64,000 nucleotides of DNA from Lewinella sp041392765. Its GTDB lineage: Bacteria > Bacteroidota > Bacteroidia > Chitinophagales > Saprospiraceae. The stretch's first letter is position 1. Every line of letters begins with the position of its first letter. The stretch covers positions 1 to 64,000 of the forward strand of contig JAWKLL010000014.1 of NCBI GenBank assembly GCA_041392765.1, given 5' to 3'. The position numbers were made by a program, and so were the translations under genes. Positions 56,720 to 64,000 of the stretch are shown in pieces. The notes under the pieces were generated by a model. The model worked only from the letters and a program-made list of their open reading frames with translations. It was not told where the DNA came from and ran no database searches.

Positions 56720-58054
56720 TCAATCTATACGGGTTAGATCCAAATCCCGTATCATCAATAAGAAGGAACGAGAAAAAGATAGCATATCATTGTAAACGAT
56801 ACTGCTGACGGCTGGCCGTAGGTTGGGGTATCTTTTTTTATGCTGTTGCACGATTTGTTCTATCGTTTTCTTTATCAATCTTGTATTAAATTTTCCTGTG
56901 GCTGCATCGTAATAAGCGGGACTGAAGCCAAGTGCTTGGAAGTACGCTGGTTCAGCAGTGCGGAAATACAAGTGAAAGAAGTCCCTATCGGGTTGTGGAA
57001 CAGCATAATTGAAGAGGCAATACCCTAGCATATAAAAGGGGTAGGCATGGGCAATGCGGAGAAAACCTTTCCGATGATACCAATCCATTTGGGGCATCTC
57101 TGCATCAATCATGCTAACAATTCTGTCGTGTGTAACGGGTGCTGTGATGCCGAAAGTAGCTTTCACTTGGTACATTTCGCGGCTGTAGTCATTACCAGAA
57201 CGCGCCAGCAGGTTTTCTAATTCCTCCACCATCATACGATTCTGCTGAACAGGGGAAAGCGCTTTTTCTTTGGAAAAAAAACGCCGATGTATGCGCTCTA
57301 GTGTTTCCATCGTAAAGCCCTCTGGCTTGGTAAGATAGTCGATTTTATATACAACACTCAGCAGTAAGCAGGCGATGCCACCTGGGTATTCTTCCCCATT
57401 CAGTGGGCCTTTATAGACCTCTTCCAAGGCTGTCCGTATCTGATCGTGGATATATTGATGCTTTATCTGCCGTTCTTGCTCTGGCAAGGCTGCCAAATGA
57501 GAACTGTCCACAGCTTCGATCTGCTGAAACTCTTCCAATAGTAGATCGTCCTGTTTGTCCGCTTGTGTGGCTAATTCGCGAATAGCGTAGTAAAGTTTAT
57601 AGGGAGAAGCATCTATTGCCTTACTATCAAAAACAACGGTTACATGGTGGTCGGGGTCAATGGCATAGCGGCTGAATTTAAGGGAGTAATTATGCTCCAC
57701 CAACCTGCGCAACAACTCTGGGCGAGGTGTTGAAATACGCGCCACACGAGCCTCCACTCTGACACCATGCAGGGTAGCCCATCCAATCACTCGCTTGCTA
57801 CCTTGGTACAGTTCAAAGTTGATAAAACTTCCTTCGTCTTGCCAGTGTACATTGTCCTCTTCTTCATCCCGAAGAAATACTAACAGTTGCTTTATAGCCT
57901 GTAGGTACTCCTCTTTTTCATAAAAAGCCAATGCTTTATCCCAAGCATCATAACACGAAGTAGGTTTGTAGGAATCGCTATATCGGCCAAAGCGAACGGT
58001 TGGCTGTTGGGTGATCGCATCCTTATTACTGAACCATCTTTCAAAAAAGCTCAT
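56720..58054 (-). CDS. Conserved cytosolic protein, function unknown
   Basis: The product is 444 residues with no signal or membrane span. The N-terminal part (about 30-190) has an alpha/beta pattern with TPR-like start (CYDAWDKALAFYEKEEYLQAIKQLLVFL) and strands (FINFELYQGSKRVIGWATLHGVRVEARVARI; KFSRYAIDPDHHVTVVFDSKA), reminiscent of YbjN/type III chaperone-like folds. The rest is helical. No catalytic motif is seen. It lies 9 bp upstream of the propeller regulator and 6 bp downstream of a lipoprotein gene, so the three form one operon. Confidence 0.65.
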   Translation of the reverse strand: MSFFERWFSNKDAITQQPTVRFGRYSDSYKPTSCYDAWDKALAFYEKEEYLQAIKQLLVFLRDEEEDNVHWQDEGSFINFELYQGSKRVIGWATLHGVRVEARVARISTPRPELLRRLVEHNYSLKFSRYAIDPDHHVTVVFDSKAIDASPYKLYYAIRELATQADKQDDLLLEEFQQIEAVDSSHLAALPEQERQIKHQYIHDQIRTALEEVYKGPLNGEEYPGGIACLLLSVVYKIDYLTKPEGFTMETLERIHRRFFSKEKALSPVQQNRMMVEELENLLARSGNDYSREMYQVKATFGITAPVTHDRIVSMIDAEMPQMDWYHRKGFLRIAHAYPFYMLGYCLFNYAVPQPDRDFFHLYFRTAEPAYFQALGFSPAYYDAATGKFNTRLIKKTIEQIVQQHKKRYPNLRPAVSSIVYNDMLSFSRSFLLMIRDLDLTRID

Positions 58055-58060
58055 ACAACC

Positions 58061-58573
58061 TCAATTCTCCTGTTTTCGATGGTATGACAAGATTGTCTCC
58101 TCTTCTCCTAATAGTTTTAATTGCAACTGATCGGGCGTATGGTGAAGAATGGCAAAACACGTTTGCCCGTAAGGACTGGACAGCACGAAACACGGTTTTT
58201 CATTATCTTCAACAGATAACGCACAGATGGATGGACACACTTGATAGTAAACCATTTTTTCTTCCACAACCTGTTGCCCATCATAGTAGGAAATATACTT
58301 GCCGGGTAAAAAACGTACCCATTCCGACTCGTCAAAATCAGATACCCAACTGCCCATCATGGGTTGGAAAGACGACGGTGCCACAGCTACACCTTTAACG
58401 GAATAAGCTACCGGGATAGAGTCGGCAGGTAGTGGCGGCAGCGCGGTAGGTTCTGCTAATACGCGGGGCGACACATAATCTTGTGCTACCGTTTCTACTT
58501 GGTTCTTACGGGGTGTATCGCAGGCCCAAAGGTTGACTGCTATCCAAAGATATGTTATCCAGCGGAACTTCAT
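58061..58573 (-). CDS. Small lipoprotein, function unknown
   Basis: The product is 170 residues with a signal and lipobox (WITYLWIAVNLWACDT). The C-terminal part is a compact beta domain (SFQPMMGSWVSDFDESEWVRFLPGKYISYYDGQQVVEEKMVYYQVCPSICALSVEDNEKPCFVLSS) that resembles lipocalin-like folds used to bind small ligands. It is first in an apparent operon with 56720-58054 and the propeller regulator, so it may feed the sensor. This is inference. Confidence 0.65.
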   Translation of the reverse strand: MKFRWITYLWIAVNLWACDTPRKNQVETVAQDYVSPRVLAEPTALPPLPADSIPVAYSVKGVAVAPSSFQPMMGSWVSDFDESEWVRFLPGKYISYYDGQQVVEEKMVYYQVCPSICALSVEDNEKPCFVLSSPYGQTCFAILHHTPDQLQLKLLGEEETILSYHRKQEN

Positions 58574-58674
58574 AGCGATGTCGTTTTAGTATGACGCAAA
58601 AACAAATCTACTCTTTTTCTTCGATTTTTCCTAATACCTGATCTACTGAAATAAGCGTATGTCTAAAGTCATCC

Positions 58675-60975
58675 TCATTTCGCTGGTGTTTCCCACACGC
58701 GCTGGGGATACCAGCGGTTATTCCACCAGATGCCTTCTGGCCGCCTTCTTGCGAGAGATACTCCCGTAGGACGAACCAATACTTCATCTAAGAACAACTT
58801 CCCTTCGTACCTGTCGGGGTTGAAAACGATTAATTCAATGCGGCTATTTGCTTGCTGGCGGGGTAAGTTGAATTCTACCAACCCCCAACCGTTGTCGTCA
58901 AAAAGGACTACGTTTTCCCTTGTAATACGCGTTTGACGAAATAATTCCGTTCCCGTGCTGGCATCAGATTCCACCCAGGTTATCTGTGCACGAGCCGAGC
59001 GATCCTCGTTCAGGTATTGCCAAAATGATACCGTCACTTCCCCCGTGTAATCGCTTTTCCATACGGTATCGATCAAGCGATTCCACCAAGGCATTTCCCC
59101 TTGCAACATTCCTGTTCCCCAATAAGCATCGGGGTGCGGATAGCGGTCAAAGTCGTCATAATACCACTGCCCTAAACTATCGGTGGCCAACCATTCTTTA
59201 TTCATTTGTACCATTGTGTCCGCTTGTCGCTGGACGTTGGCTACTTGGTCTTTTAGCCTTTGCGCAAAGCTCTCCAACGGCAATTCGTACAACTGCATCC
59301 AATCGCGTTCAAAAAGCAGCTGGGCATGCGCATTGATATGAGTAAAAGTAGCACCAAACTCATGAACCCGCTCTTTATCGAAAAGCATTAAAAAAGGGCG
59401 GTCATCGGGAAGGTCTTGGAGCAAAACAGGAATCCGGTAAGGAGGTGTTACCAACTGCAATTGGTTGAGGGTTTGGCTTAGGGAGGTACGCGTTAGCATA
59501 GCCGCCGTTAGTGGCAAACCTGTTTGCATGGACAGACTCAAAGACTTCTGTCCCGTCAATCCTTTCATCTCCCACCAAAAATTATCCGAACCAATATTGT
59601 AATAGGGAATGGGTAAACAAGCCTGGTATTTAGTATAATCAATCGGCAAATCGGTGAAACGCATTTCCGGTCGCCAATCATCGATATCATCCAAATCGAT
59701 GGGTTGGGCTTTATTGAAGTGATAGGCTTCCAATAACAAAATCCCCGATATGAGTATCAATAACCATTTTTTTTCGCTTTTCTGAGTCCATTGATACCAA
59801 TAATAGATACCTGCTATATTAATGGCATAGTAGAGTACCCAAGCAAACCGACCGATGGAACGGAATTGTTGCAAAGGGCCTGTATATTTGAGCAACTTTT
59901 CGCCGAAAGGCAATGTAAAAGGAATACCCATGGAAAAAATGCCAATCAATATCCCGCTCACTAATAAGTATTGTAGATATTGGCTGTTGATACCTTCTTC
60001 CTGCAATGGCCAACGGAACCGGTTGCGCACCCATTTTCCAATGAAGATGAGCATAAAAAGCATCCCTATCAAACCGATATAGGCGTGTTCCTCAATATTT
60101 CCCGTGCGGATGGGGCTGATATGAGTGTGTATCCACTGCCAATGAGGTTGAGACAGATTGGTAAACAAGCCAAAATCTCTGGCACGAAAATGAAAAAAGC
60201 CCCAAGGGACGGGATTTCTATCCGCAACAGGGTCGGGGTAGAGCATCCAAGCGTAAAAAAACAGGAAAGGTATCCCCAGCATGAGAAAGCCGTGCCAAGC
60301 ATAGTGCCCCGTGCTGCGCCAATCTTTTTGTAGCAGCCATCGCACCCCCACCCATCCTACGATCGCAAAAGACAGCACTGCAAAGTAGTAGAAATGTATG
60401 AGGGAATAAAACCACACCACCGCCGCCAGTGCCAAACTCCACTTCCAGTGAGGTCGTTCATGCCAGCGCAATAACAGATAAAAAGTGATGGGTAATACTT
60501 CGGGGTGTGCCAACCCATAATGCGAAACCATGCGCGCTACTTGAGGCGACATAGCAGCCAAGGCCAAGGCTGACAGCATCGCGTACCACCACGGCAGTTG
60601 CAATCTTTTAAAAATGAGGTATAAAAACAATGCGGCCAATACTATGCCCGTGAGCATAAAGGTGTGCAGTAACCCTAATTTATAGGCCGTCACATCCCAA
60701 CCGATGCGTTGTAGTACTTTAAGGGTATTAGCAAAAAATGGCTGGCAGGCACCCGGTACAACGTGTTCCCCGTAGGGGTAATTCATGCCATTAAAATGGG
60801 AAAGCGTCGTGTCGAAATCTATGTGGTAGAAAATAGCCTGATAGGCTTTGTAGCCATCCCCCCAAGGTTCAATATGCCGTGAATTGGTGTATTGGAAAAA
60901 ATCGGGAAAACGCAACCACAACAGTAATACACCGATACCGATAACAGCAATCAAAGGCAAGAAACGTTGTTTCAT
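58675..60975 (-). CDS. Large GT-C-like membrane protein
   Basis: The product is 766 residues. The N-terminal half has about 11 membrane spans. A first periplasmic loop contains EPWGDGYKAYQAIFYHI and LSHFNGMNYPYGEHVVPGACQPFF, with Asp/Glu placed as in GT-C glycosyltransferases. The C-terminal 350 residues are periplasmic and end in a jelly-roll-like domain (SYTGEVTVSFWQYLNEDRSARAQITWVES...LFLDEVLVRP). It is a likely polyprenyl-sugar-using glycosyltransferase or a related protein. I do not recognise a named family. It is monocistronic. Confidence 0.72.
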   Translation of the reverse strand: MKQRFLPLIAVIGIGVLLLWLRFPDFFQYTNSRHIEPWGDGYKAYQAIFYHIDFDTTLSHFNGMNYPYGEHVVPGACQPFFANTLKVLQRIGWDVTAYKLGLLHTFMLTGIVLAALFLYLIFKRLQLPWWYAMLSALALAAMSPQVARMVSHYGLAHPEVLPITFYLLLRWHERPHWKWSLALAAVVWFYSLIHFYYFAVLSFAIVGWVGVRWLLQKDWRSTGHYAWHGFLMLGIPFLFFYAWMLYPDPVADRNPVPWGFFHFRARDFGLFTNLSQPHWQWIHTHISPIRTGNIEEHAYIGLIGMLFMLIFIGKWVRNRFRWPLQEEGINSQYLQYLLVSGILIGIFSMGIPFTLPFGEKLLKYTGPLQQFRSIGRFAWVLYYAINIAGIYYWYQWTQKSEKKWLLILISGILLLEAYHFNKAQPIDLDDIDDWRPEMRFTDLPIDYTKYQACLPIPYYNIGSDNFWWEMKGLTGQKSLSLSMQTGLPLTAAMLTRTSLSQTLNQLQLVTPPYRIPVLLQDLPDDRPFLMLFDKERVHEFGATFTHINAHAQLLFERDWMQLYELPLESFAQRLKDQVANVQRQADTMVQMNKEWLATDSLGQWYYDDFDRYPHPDAYWGTGMLQGEMPWWNRLIDTVWKSDYTGEVTVSFWQYLNEDRSARAQITWVESDASTGTELFRQTRITRENVVLFDDNGWGLVEFNLPRQQANSRIELIVFNPDRYEGKLFLDEVLVRPTGVSLARRRPEGIWWNNRWYPQRVWETPAK

Positions 60976-61194
60976 AGAGGTGGCTTGTATTTCGACGGTA
61001 AAGGTAAACGATTTTAACCATACCCAAATTATATACGCCTTCGGCCTCGTTGATTATTATCACAAGGCACATCAAAACATTGTTTCGCGAACCGCTCTCG
61101 GTTGACTGTGTGTCGGTTAGCTTTGCTCGGCTCTGTAGATAACCGAAATGATTGGCTCGATAGTTATCGTTCACCTCTCCATGCTTCATCGCAG

Positions 61195-61334
61195 CGATTT
61201 AGGTACAAGTTATAGGTTTTTTCAGCGTTTTTGTGCCATTTTTGGGGTGCTTTTCCTGTAGCTTGTAACGCTTCGCGCGTTCCAGAAAGATCGGTAGGCG
61301 GTTGTGCTGTTGTCTTATTTATTGGAGAACATCA
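61195..61334. repeat. Imperfect direct repeat, left copy
   Basis: The segment from CGATTTAGGTACAAGTTATAG through TAGCTTGTAACGCTTCGCG to GGAGAACATCAC aligns with 63347-63470 at roughly two-thirds identity with gaps. It lies at the 3' end of the minus-strand nucleotidyltransferase gene, overlapping its last codons. The rest of the gap to 60976 holds a CGGTTA/TAACCG hairpin near 61113-61147 and no gene. Confidence 0.55.
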
Positions 61335-62391
61335 CGTTGTCTTTATAAAACTTGTCTCTTAACCTATATGTTAAATCATTTATCATGGCTAAATCTGGTT
61401 CATCTGGCAATGCTGAATTTTCGAAAGCCAGTTCCATTTCCAACTGTTTTGCTTCTGCCATTTTTAGTAAATCCTCATATTCATACTTGCCAGCTTTTAT
61501 ATCCAATAGAAAATCACGATTGGGTCTTTTTACATTGACCTTTTTTTCTTTTCCGATTTCTATTGCCATTTCTAAAAGCCTGAACACATGCATCATGTTT
61601 TTGGCATCATAATTCTTGCCGTGGCTTATTGTGTTTTCATATCTATCGTCATTTCTCTTCTCCACCCAATCCCAGTATTCACGATACTCCTTGCAATAGG
61701 TGGAATATCCGTTTCGGTTAAAATACAACAATGCTTTTTGTCTCGCTTCTTTAGGAATTGAACTTAAACAAACGTCATTGGAGTCTTTTCCTTTAATAAT
61801 TCCACTGAATCCTAAACTTTCAGAATAGTACAAACCATAAACATCTTTCATGTGCTGAATATTCACCAACCCGCAATTTTCCTGTTTCCAGCCTTGAATT
61901 TCAAGATACTTTTCCAGCGGAATCGCTCCTTGTTCGTAATTTACAAAACAGAATGATAGGATACTCTTTCGTTCTTTTGCCACAGGATTTACAATCTTCT
62001 TTTTAAGTCCTTTTGCTTTCTTAATTTGTGATAGCGCAAACTTTCCAAAAGTATTCCTGCATAATTTGGATAATATCAATTCGGGCTTTATCTCAGCTAA
62101 ATGTGGATGTTTATAAATTATTGCTGATTCAGGAGAATTGAGCAATTCCAATATATTTGGATTGTTTAATGATAGTAACTCCATAAATCGACCTAATTCA
62201 TAAAACACAATATCGTTCGATTCATTATTTACCTGCGGAGTATATTTTAACCCATAAAATTCCTCTTTAGGCAAAATGAAAACACCTTTTATGTCTGTGT
62301 CAGACGTTGGAGTGTCAAGCCCATAAGCTTTGCTACCACTGATGCACTCAAGAATAATTAACCCGCTATTTCTTAAATCCTCGATTGTCAT
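61315..62391 (-). CDS. RlaP-like nucleotidyltransferase (PF10127)
   Basis: The product is 358 residues. The Pol-beta-type nucleotidyltransferase site is ECISGSKAYGLDTPTSDTDIKGVFILP (GS at 19-20, metal ligands D31 and D33), followed by DIVFYELGRFMELLSLNNPNILELLNSPE. The C-terminal half is helical (DAKNMMHVFRLLEMAIEIGKEKKVNVKRPNRDFLLDIKAGKYEYEDLLKMAE). PF10127/RlaP proteins are associated with RNA ligases in RNA-repair loci, but no ligase is present here. Its ATG directly follows the stop of the upstream paralogue, so translation is coupled. The gene is AT-rich compared with the core genes. Confidence 0.85.
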   Translation of the reverse strand: MTIEDLRNSGLIILECISGSKAYGLDTPTSDTDIKGVFILPKEEFYGLKYTPQVNNESNDIVFYELGRFMELLSLNNPNILELLNSPESAIIYKHPHLAEIKPELILSKLCRNTFGKFALSQIKKAKGLKKKIVNPVAKERKSILSFCFVNYEQGAIPLEKYLEIQGWKQENCGLVNIQHMKDVYGLYYSESLGFSGIIKGKDSNDVCLSSIPKEARQKALLYFNRNGYSTYCKEYREYWDWVEKRNDDRYENTISHGKNYDAKNMMHVFRLLEMAIEIGKEKKVNVKRPNRDFLLDIKAGKYEYEDLLKMAEAKQLEMELAFENSALPDEPDLAMINDLTYRLRDKFYKDNVMFSNK

Positions 62392-63150
62392 TTAATCTAA
62401 TGTTTGTCTAAAGAATTCATTTAACTCAGAAATTTGCCCTTTTGATGCAGGTAAATTTTGTGCCTCCCCATCAGCTCTTTCAATACAACAATTCATAAAC
62501 TCAATCAATTCCTTTTCTCCTTTATGTAAGTAAGTTTCACTGATAGTAGATTTCACATCAATTAGTTCTTCAATCCTTTTTTTCAAATTCTCTGGAAAAT
62601 CCAAACCTTTTAACATTTTCCCAAATTCAATTGGTGGTATTTCCTCCTTTTCAAGAATCCACAAACAGGCAACAGATGCACGAAGTGCATAAAAGAACTT
62701 CTTTAACTTATATTCTTCCGAATTTACCACTTCTTCAAATGCCTTTTTTGCCATACTCAAATAGTGGTGGATTGTGGCAATTCTTGAATAAGTCTTCTGT
62801 GCAACTGAATTAATTCCTGCTAGGAAGTCTTGGTCAACTTTATAAATAATGGGGGATTGAATCCTCTCAAGCAAAGGCGGATTAGATTTCCAAAGCAGTC
62901 GAAGACTTTTTCTTAAATCCCAGCCGCTAATATCAATCTCGTTATTTTCAAGGAAATATTCGATTGTGTCTTTTTCTTCAGTCAAGCTTAGATACCAGTT
63001 TTTTTCGTGTTTGTAAATTACCCGAACATCAAAATCACTGTCAGGCGATGGAAAACCCCATGCTCTCGAACCTGTCTCACAAGCAAGAAGTATTTCAATG
63101 CCTTTTTCCTTTTCTAAATCCGCTAAATATTTCTTAATCTTTTCTTCCAT
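62392..63150 (-). CDS. RlaP-like nucleotidyltransferase (PF10127)
   Basis: The product is 252 residues. The active site is ACETGSRAWGFPSPDSDFDVRVIY (GS at 27-28, D39 and D41), with KDTIEYFLENNEIDISGWDLRKSLRLLWKSNPPLLERIQSP as the conserved second block. It shares fold and motif order with the downstream gene but is not a close copy. It probably transfers a nucleotide to RNA or another acceptor; the substrate is unknown. It is the first gene of the two-gene unit, with no gap between stop and next start. Confidence 0.85.
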   Translation of the reverse strand: MEEKIKKYLADLEKEKGIEILLACETGSRAWGFPSPDSDFDVRVIYKHEKNWYLSLTEEKDTIEYFLENNEIDISGWDLRKSLRLLWKSNPPLLERIQSPIIYKVDQDFLAGINSVAQKTYSRIATIHHYLSMAKKAFEEVVNSEEYKLKKFFYALRASVACLWILEKEEIPPIEFGKMLKGLDFPENLKKRIEELIDVKSTISETYLHKGEKELIEFMNCCIERADGEAQNLPASKGQISELNEFFRQTLD

Positions 63151-63346
63151 TGGTGTTTAATGCTGTACATGATGTTTCTTACAATGAATGTAACCATAGT
63201 CACGCCCACGCCTCCCAAACCGCTTCTGATAGCTATCGGGACTCCAGCTATCCATCGCAGACAGTTCCCTTGCACGAACCAACCGTTCTGCTACCTGATG
63301 CCCCCTGTAAGGGACATCGTTTTTTTTGCTCCTTGCGGCAGTATGA

Positions 63347-63470
63347 CGATTTAGGGGCAAGTTACGGTTTTTTTAGGTTTTTGAAATGTTCTTTCCTATA
63401 GCTTGTAAGCTTCGCTTACTCCCGAAAGGGCGGTTGGTAGTTGTCTTGTTGCCTGTTTTGGGAGCATCAC
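63347..63470. repeat. Imperfect direct repeat, right copy
   Basis: Partner of 61195-61334 (CGATTTAGGGGCAAGTTACGG ... TAGCTTGTAAGCTTCGC ... GGAGCATCAC). It lies at the 3' end of the toxin remnant. The rest of the 316-bp gap (63151-63346) shows no gene; a minus-strand frame at 63157-63360 has no recognisable product. Confidence 0.55.
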
Positions 63471-63619
63471 TCTCCTAACCGTTTTAATACGCTATCAACC
63501 AAACGCTGGTTTAATCGAAATCCTATAGATCTCAATTTTTCAACCTCGTCTTTAGCTGAAGTAATCAACCTTTCCTGTTTAGCCTGAACTAAAATGCCTA
63601 AAACGCCTACTATCTATAA
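63467..63619 (-). pseudogene. C-terminal remnant of a DUF3368/PIN-like toxin
   Basis: Directly after the UPF0175 stop, the minus strand encodes GVLGILVQAKQERLITSAKDEVEKLRSIGFRLNQRLVDSVLKRLGE and a stop. This is the usual C-terminus of DUF3368 PIN-fold proteins (LGTLGIL..AK..GLI...K.EI..L...GFRIS). The N-terminal hundred or so residues, including the acidic PIN catalytic residues, are missing and there is no start codon, so it cannot make a nuclease. Confidence 0.65.
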
Positions 63620-63868
63620 CTAGAGTTTTACACCCAGGTTTTTAAGGTCTTTTTCTAAATCCTCTTCCGTATAATGAATATCGATATCACGAGCTGCTAA
63701 TTCCTGCTGAAATTCTATTTGATTCAACCCAACTAGTGCCCTAGCTTGACCTGTACTCATTCTTTTCTTCTCATATAGGTAACAGGCTAGATCGATCAAC
63801 AACTCATCTGCTGACACTTGAGCCTGCTCCAACACCTTATCAGAAATAATTAACGCCATAGCTTTCAC
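63620..63868 (-). CDS. UPF0175 family antitoxin-like protein
   Basis: The product is 82 residues (79 if it starts at 63859). It matches UPF0175: LIISDKVLEQAQVSADELLIDLACYLYEKKRMSTGQARALVGLNQIEFQQELAARDIDIHYTEEDLEKDLKNL, with a helix-turn-helix around STGQARALVGLNQIEFQQ. UPF0175 proteins normally pair with a DUF3368/PIN toxin encoded next to them; only that toxin's C-terminus remains downstream. From 63869 to the window end the DNA is AT-rich with no gene seen. Confidence 0.85.
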   Translation of the reverse strand: MKAMALIISDKVLEQAQVSADELLIDLACYLYEKKRMSTGQARALVGLNQIEFQQELAARDIDIHYTEEDLEKDLKNLGVKL

Positions 63869-64000
63869 TAATTAAAACAAATTGATAGTCAACACTTAAA
63901 AAAAATAAATCGAAAAAAGATGCTTCAATATAGTCAACAAATTTAAATCACTCAAAGTTTCTACGGGGTTTTCTTGTTGAGCCGTATTGTTGAAGAACTT

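Noticed and set aside
63157..63360. 67-residue minus-strand frame upstream of the nucleotidyltransferases
   Set aside because: Basic low-information sequence overlapping the direct repeat, with no motif or start context.
61195..63470. Firm call of an integron cassette array
   Set aside because: The repeat-plus-gene layout is suggestive, but clear RYYYAAC/GTTRRRY core sites and an integrase are not seen in the window.

Overview
The window reads as a chromosomal segment of a Bacteroidota bacterium, most likely from the Saprospiraceae/Lewinella side of the phylum. The reasons are T9SS-type C-terminal sorting tails and SprB-like repeats on secreted proteins, LVIVD-propeller lipoproteins, a TPR histidine kinase with a LytTR regulator, Y_Y_Y/LuxR propeller regulators, -7 boxes of the form TAnnTTTG, and absent or weak Shine-Dalgarno sequences. 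This placement is inferred from protein families and was not tested phylogenetically.

Layout. 1-8 kb: an SLC13/DASS transporter cut by the window edge, two LVIVD lipoproteins with an outer-membrane protein, a frameshifted asnS, an HD-domain protein, and a radical SAM enzyme followed by a TIGR04283-like glycosyltransferase. 8-12 kb: a DUF547 lipoprotein, then a minus-strand cluster of LytTR response regulator, 60-residue double-glycine peptide and soluble TPR histidine kinase, which is my best candidate for an undescribed system. 12-23.6 kb: a voltage-gated K+ channel, a Spy-like T9SS protein, a divergent Fur/MerC pair, pirin, a coiled-coil protein, an SprB-repeat adhesin and the rpsF-rpsR-rplI operon. 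23.9-38.8 kb: mostly core genes (DUF2723 membrane protein, hisS, RDD protein, SDR epimerase, HAD phosphatase, zwf and gnd divergently arranged, lptC, lpxD), broken by a 1.2-kb repeat-rich gap at 29.7-30.9 kb. 38.9-42.7 kb: two AT-rich lipoprotein genes lie between 345-bp direct repeats that duplicate the 3' end of a DUF4230 gene. 43-48.7 kb: a GH13 enzyme, then a decayed reprolysin-like T9SS metalloprotease flanked by duplicated 5' regions. 48.7-61 kb: a class III aminotransferase, an MtfA-like pseudo-peptidase, an M48 protease, a flippase, a propeller/LuxR regulator and large membrane proteins. 61-64 kb: an AT-rich accessory block with two coupled RlaP-like nucleotidyltransferases and a UPF0175 antitoxin whose toxin is reduced to its C-terminus.

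Two features run through the window. First, small palindromic elements of about 40-160 bp sit between genes. Many are flanked by 4-bp TTAG/TAAG/CTAG repeats, and one copy (16.2 kb) is nested in a second palindromic element whose uninterrupted relative is at 32.4 kb. Second, many otherwise well-conserved genes, including essential asnS as well as zwf and gnd, carry single-base frameshifts. I read most of these as indel errors in the sequence rather than real gene loss. The metalloprotease at 45-48 kb is the exception, because its damage is far denser. I saw no rRNA, tRNA or CRISPR array.
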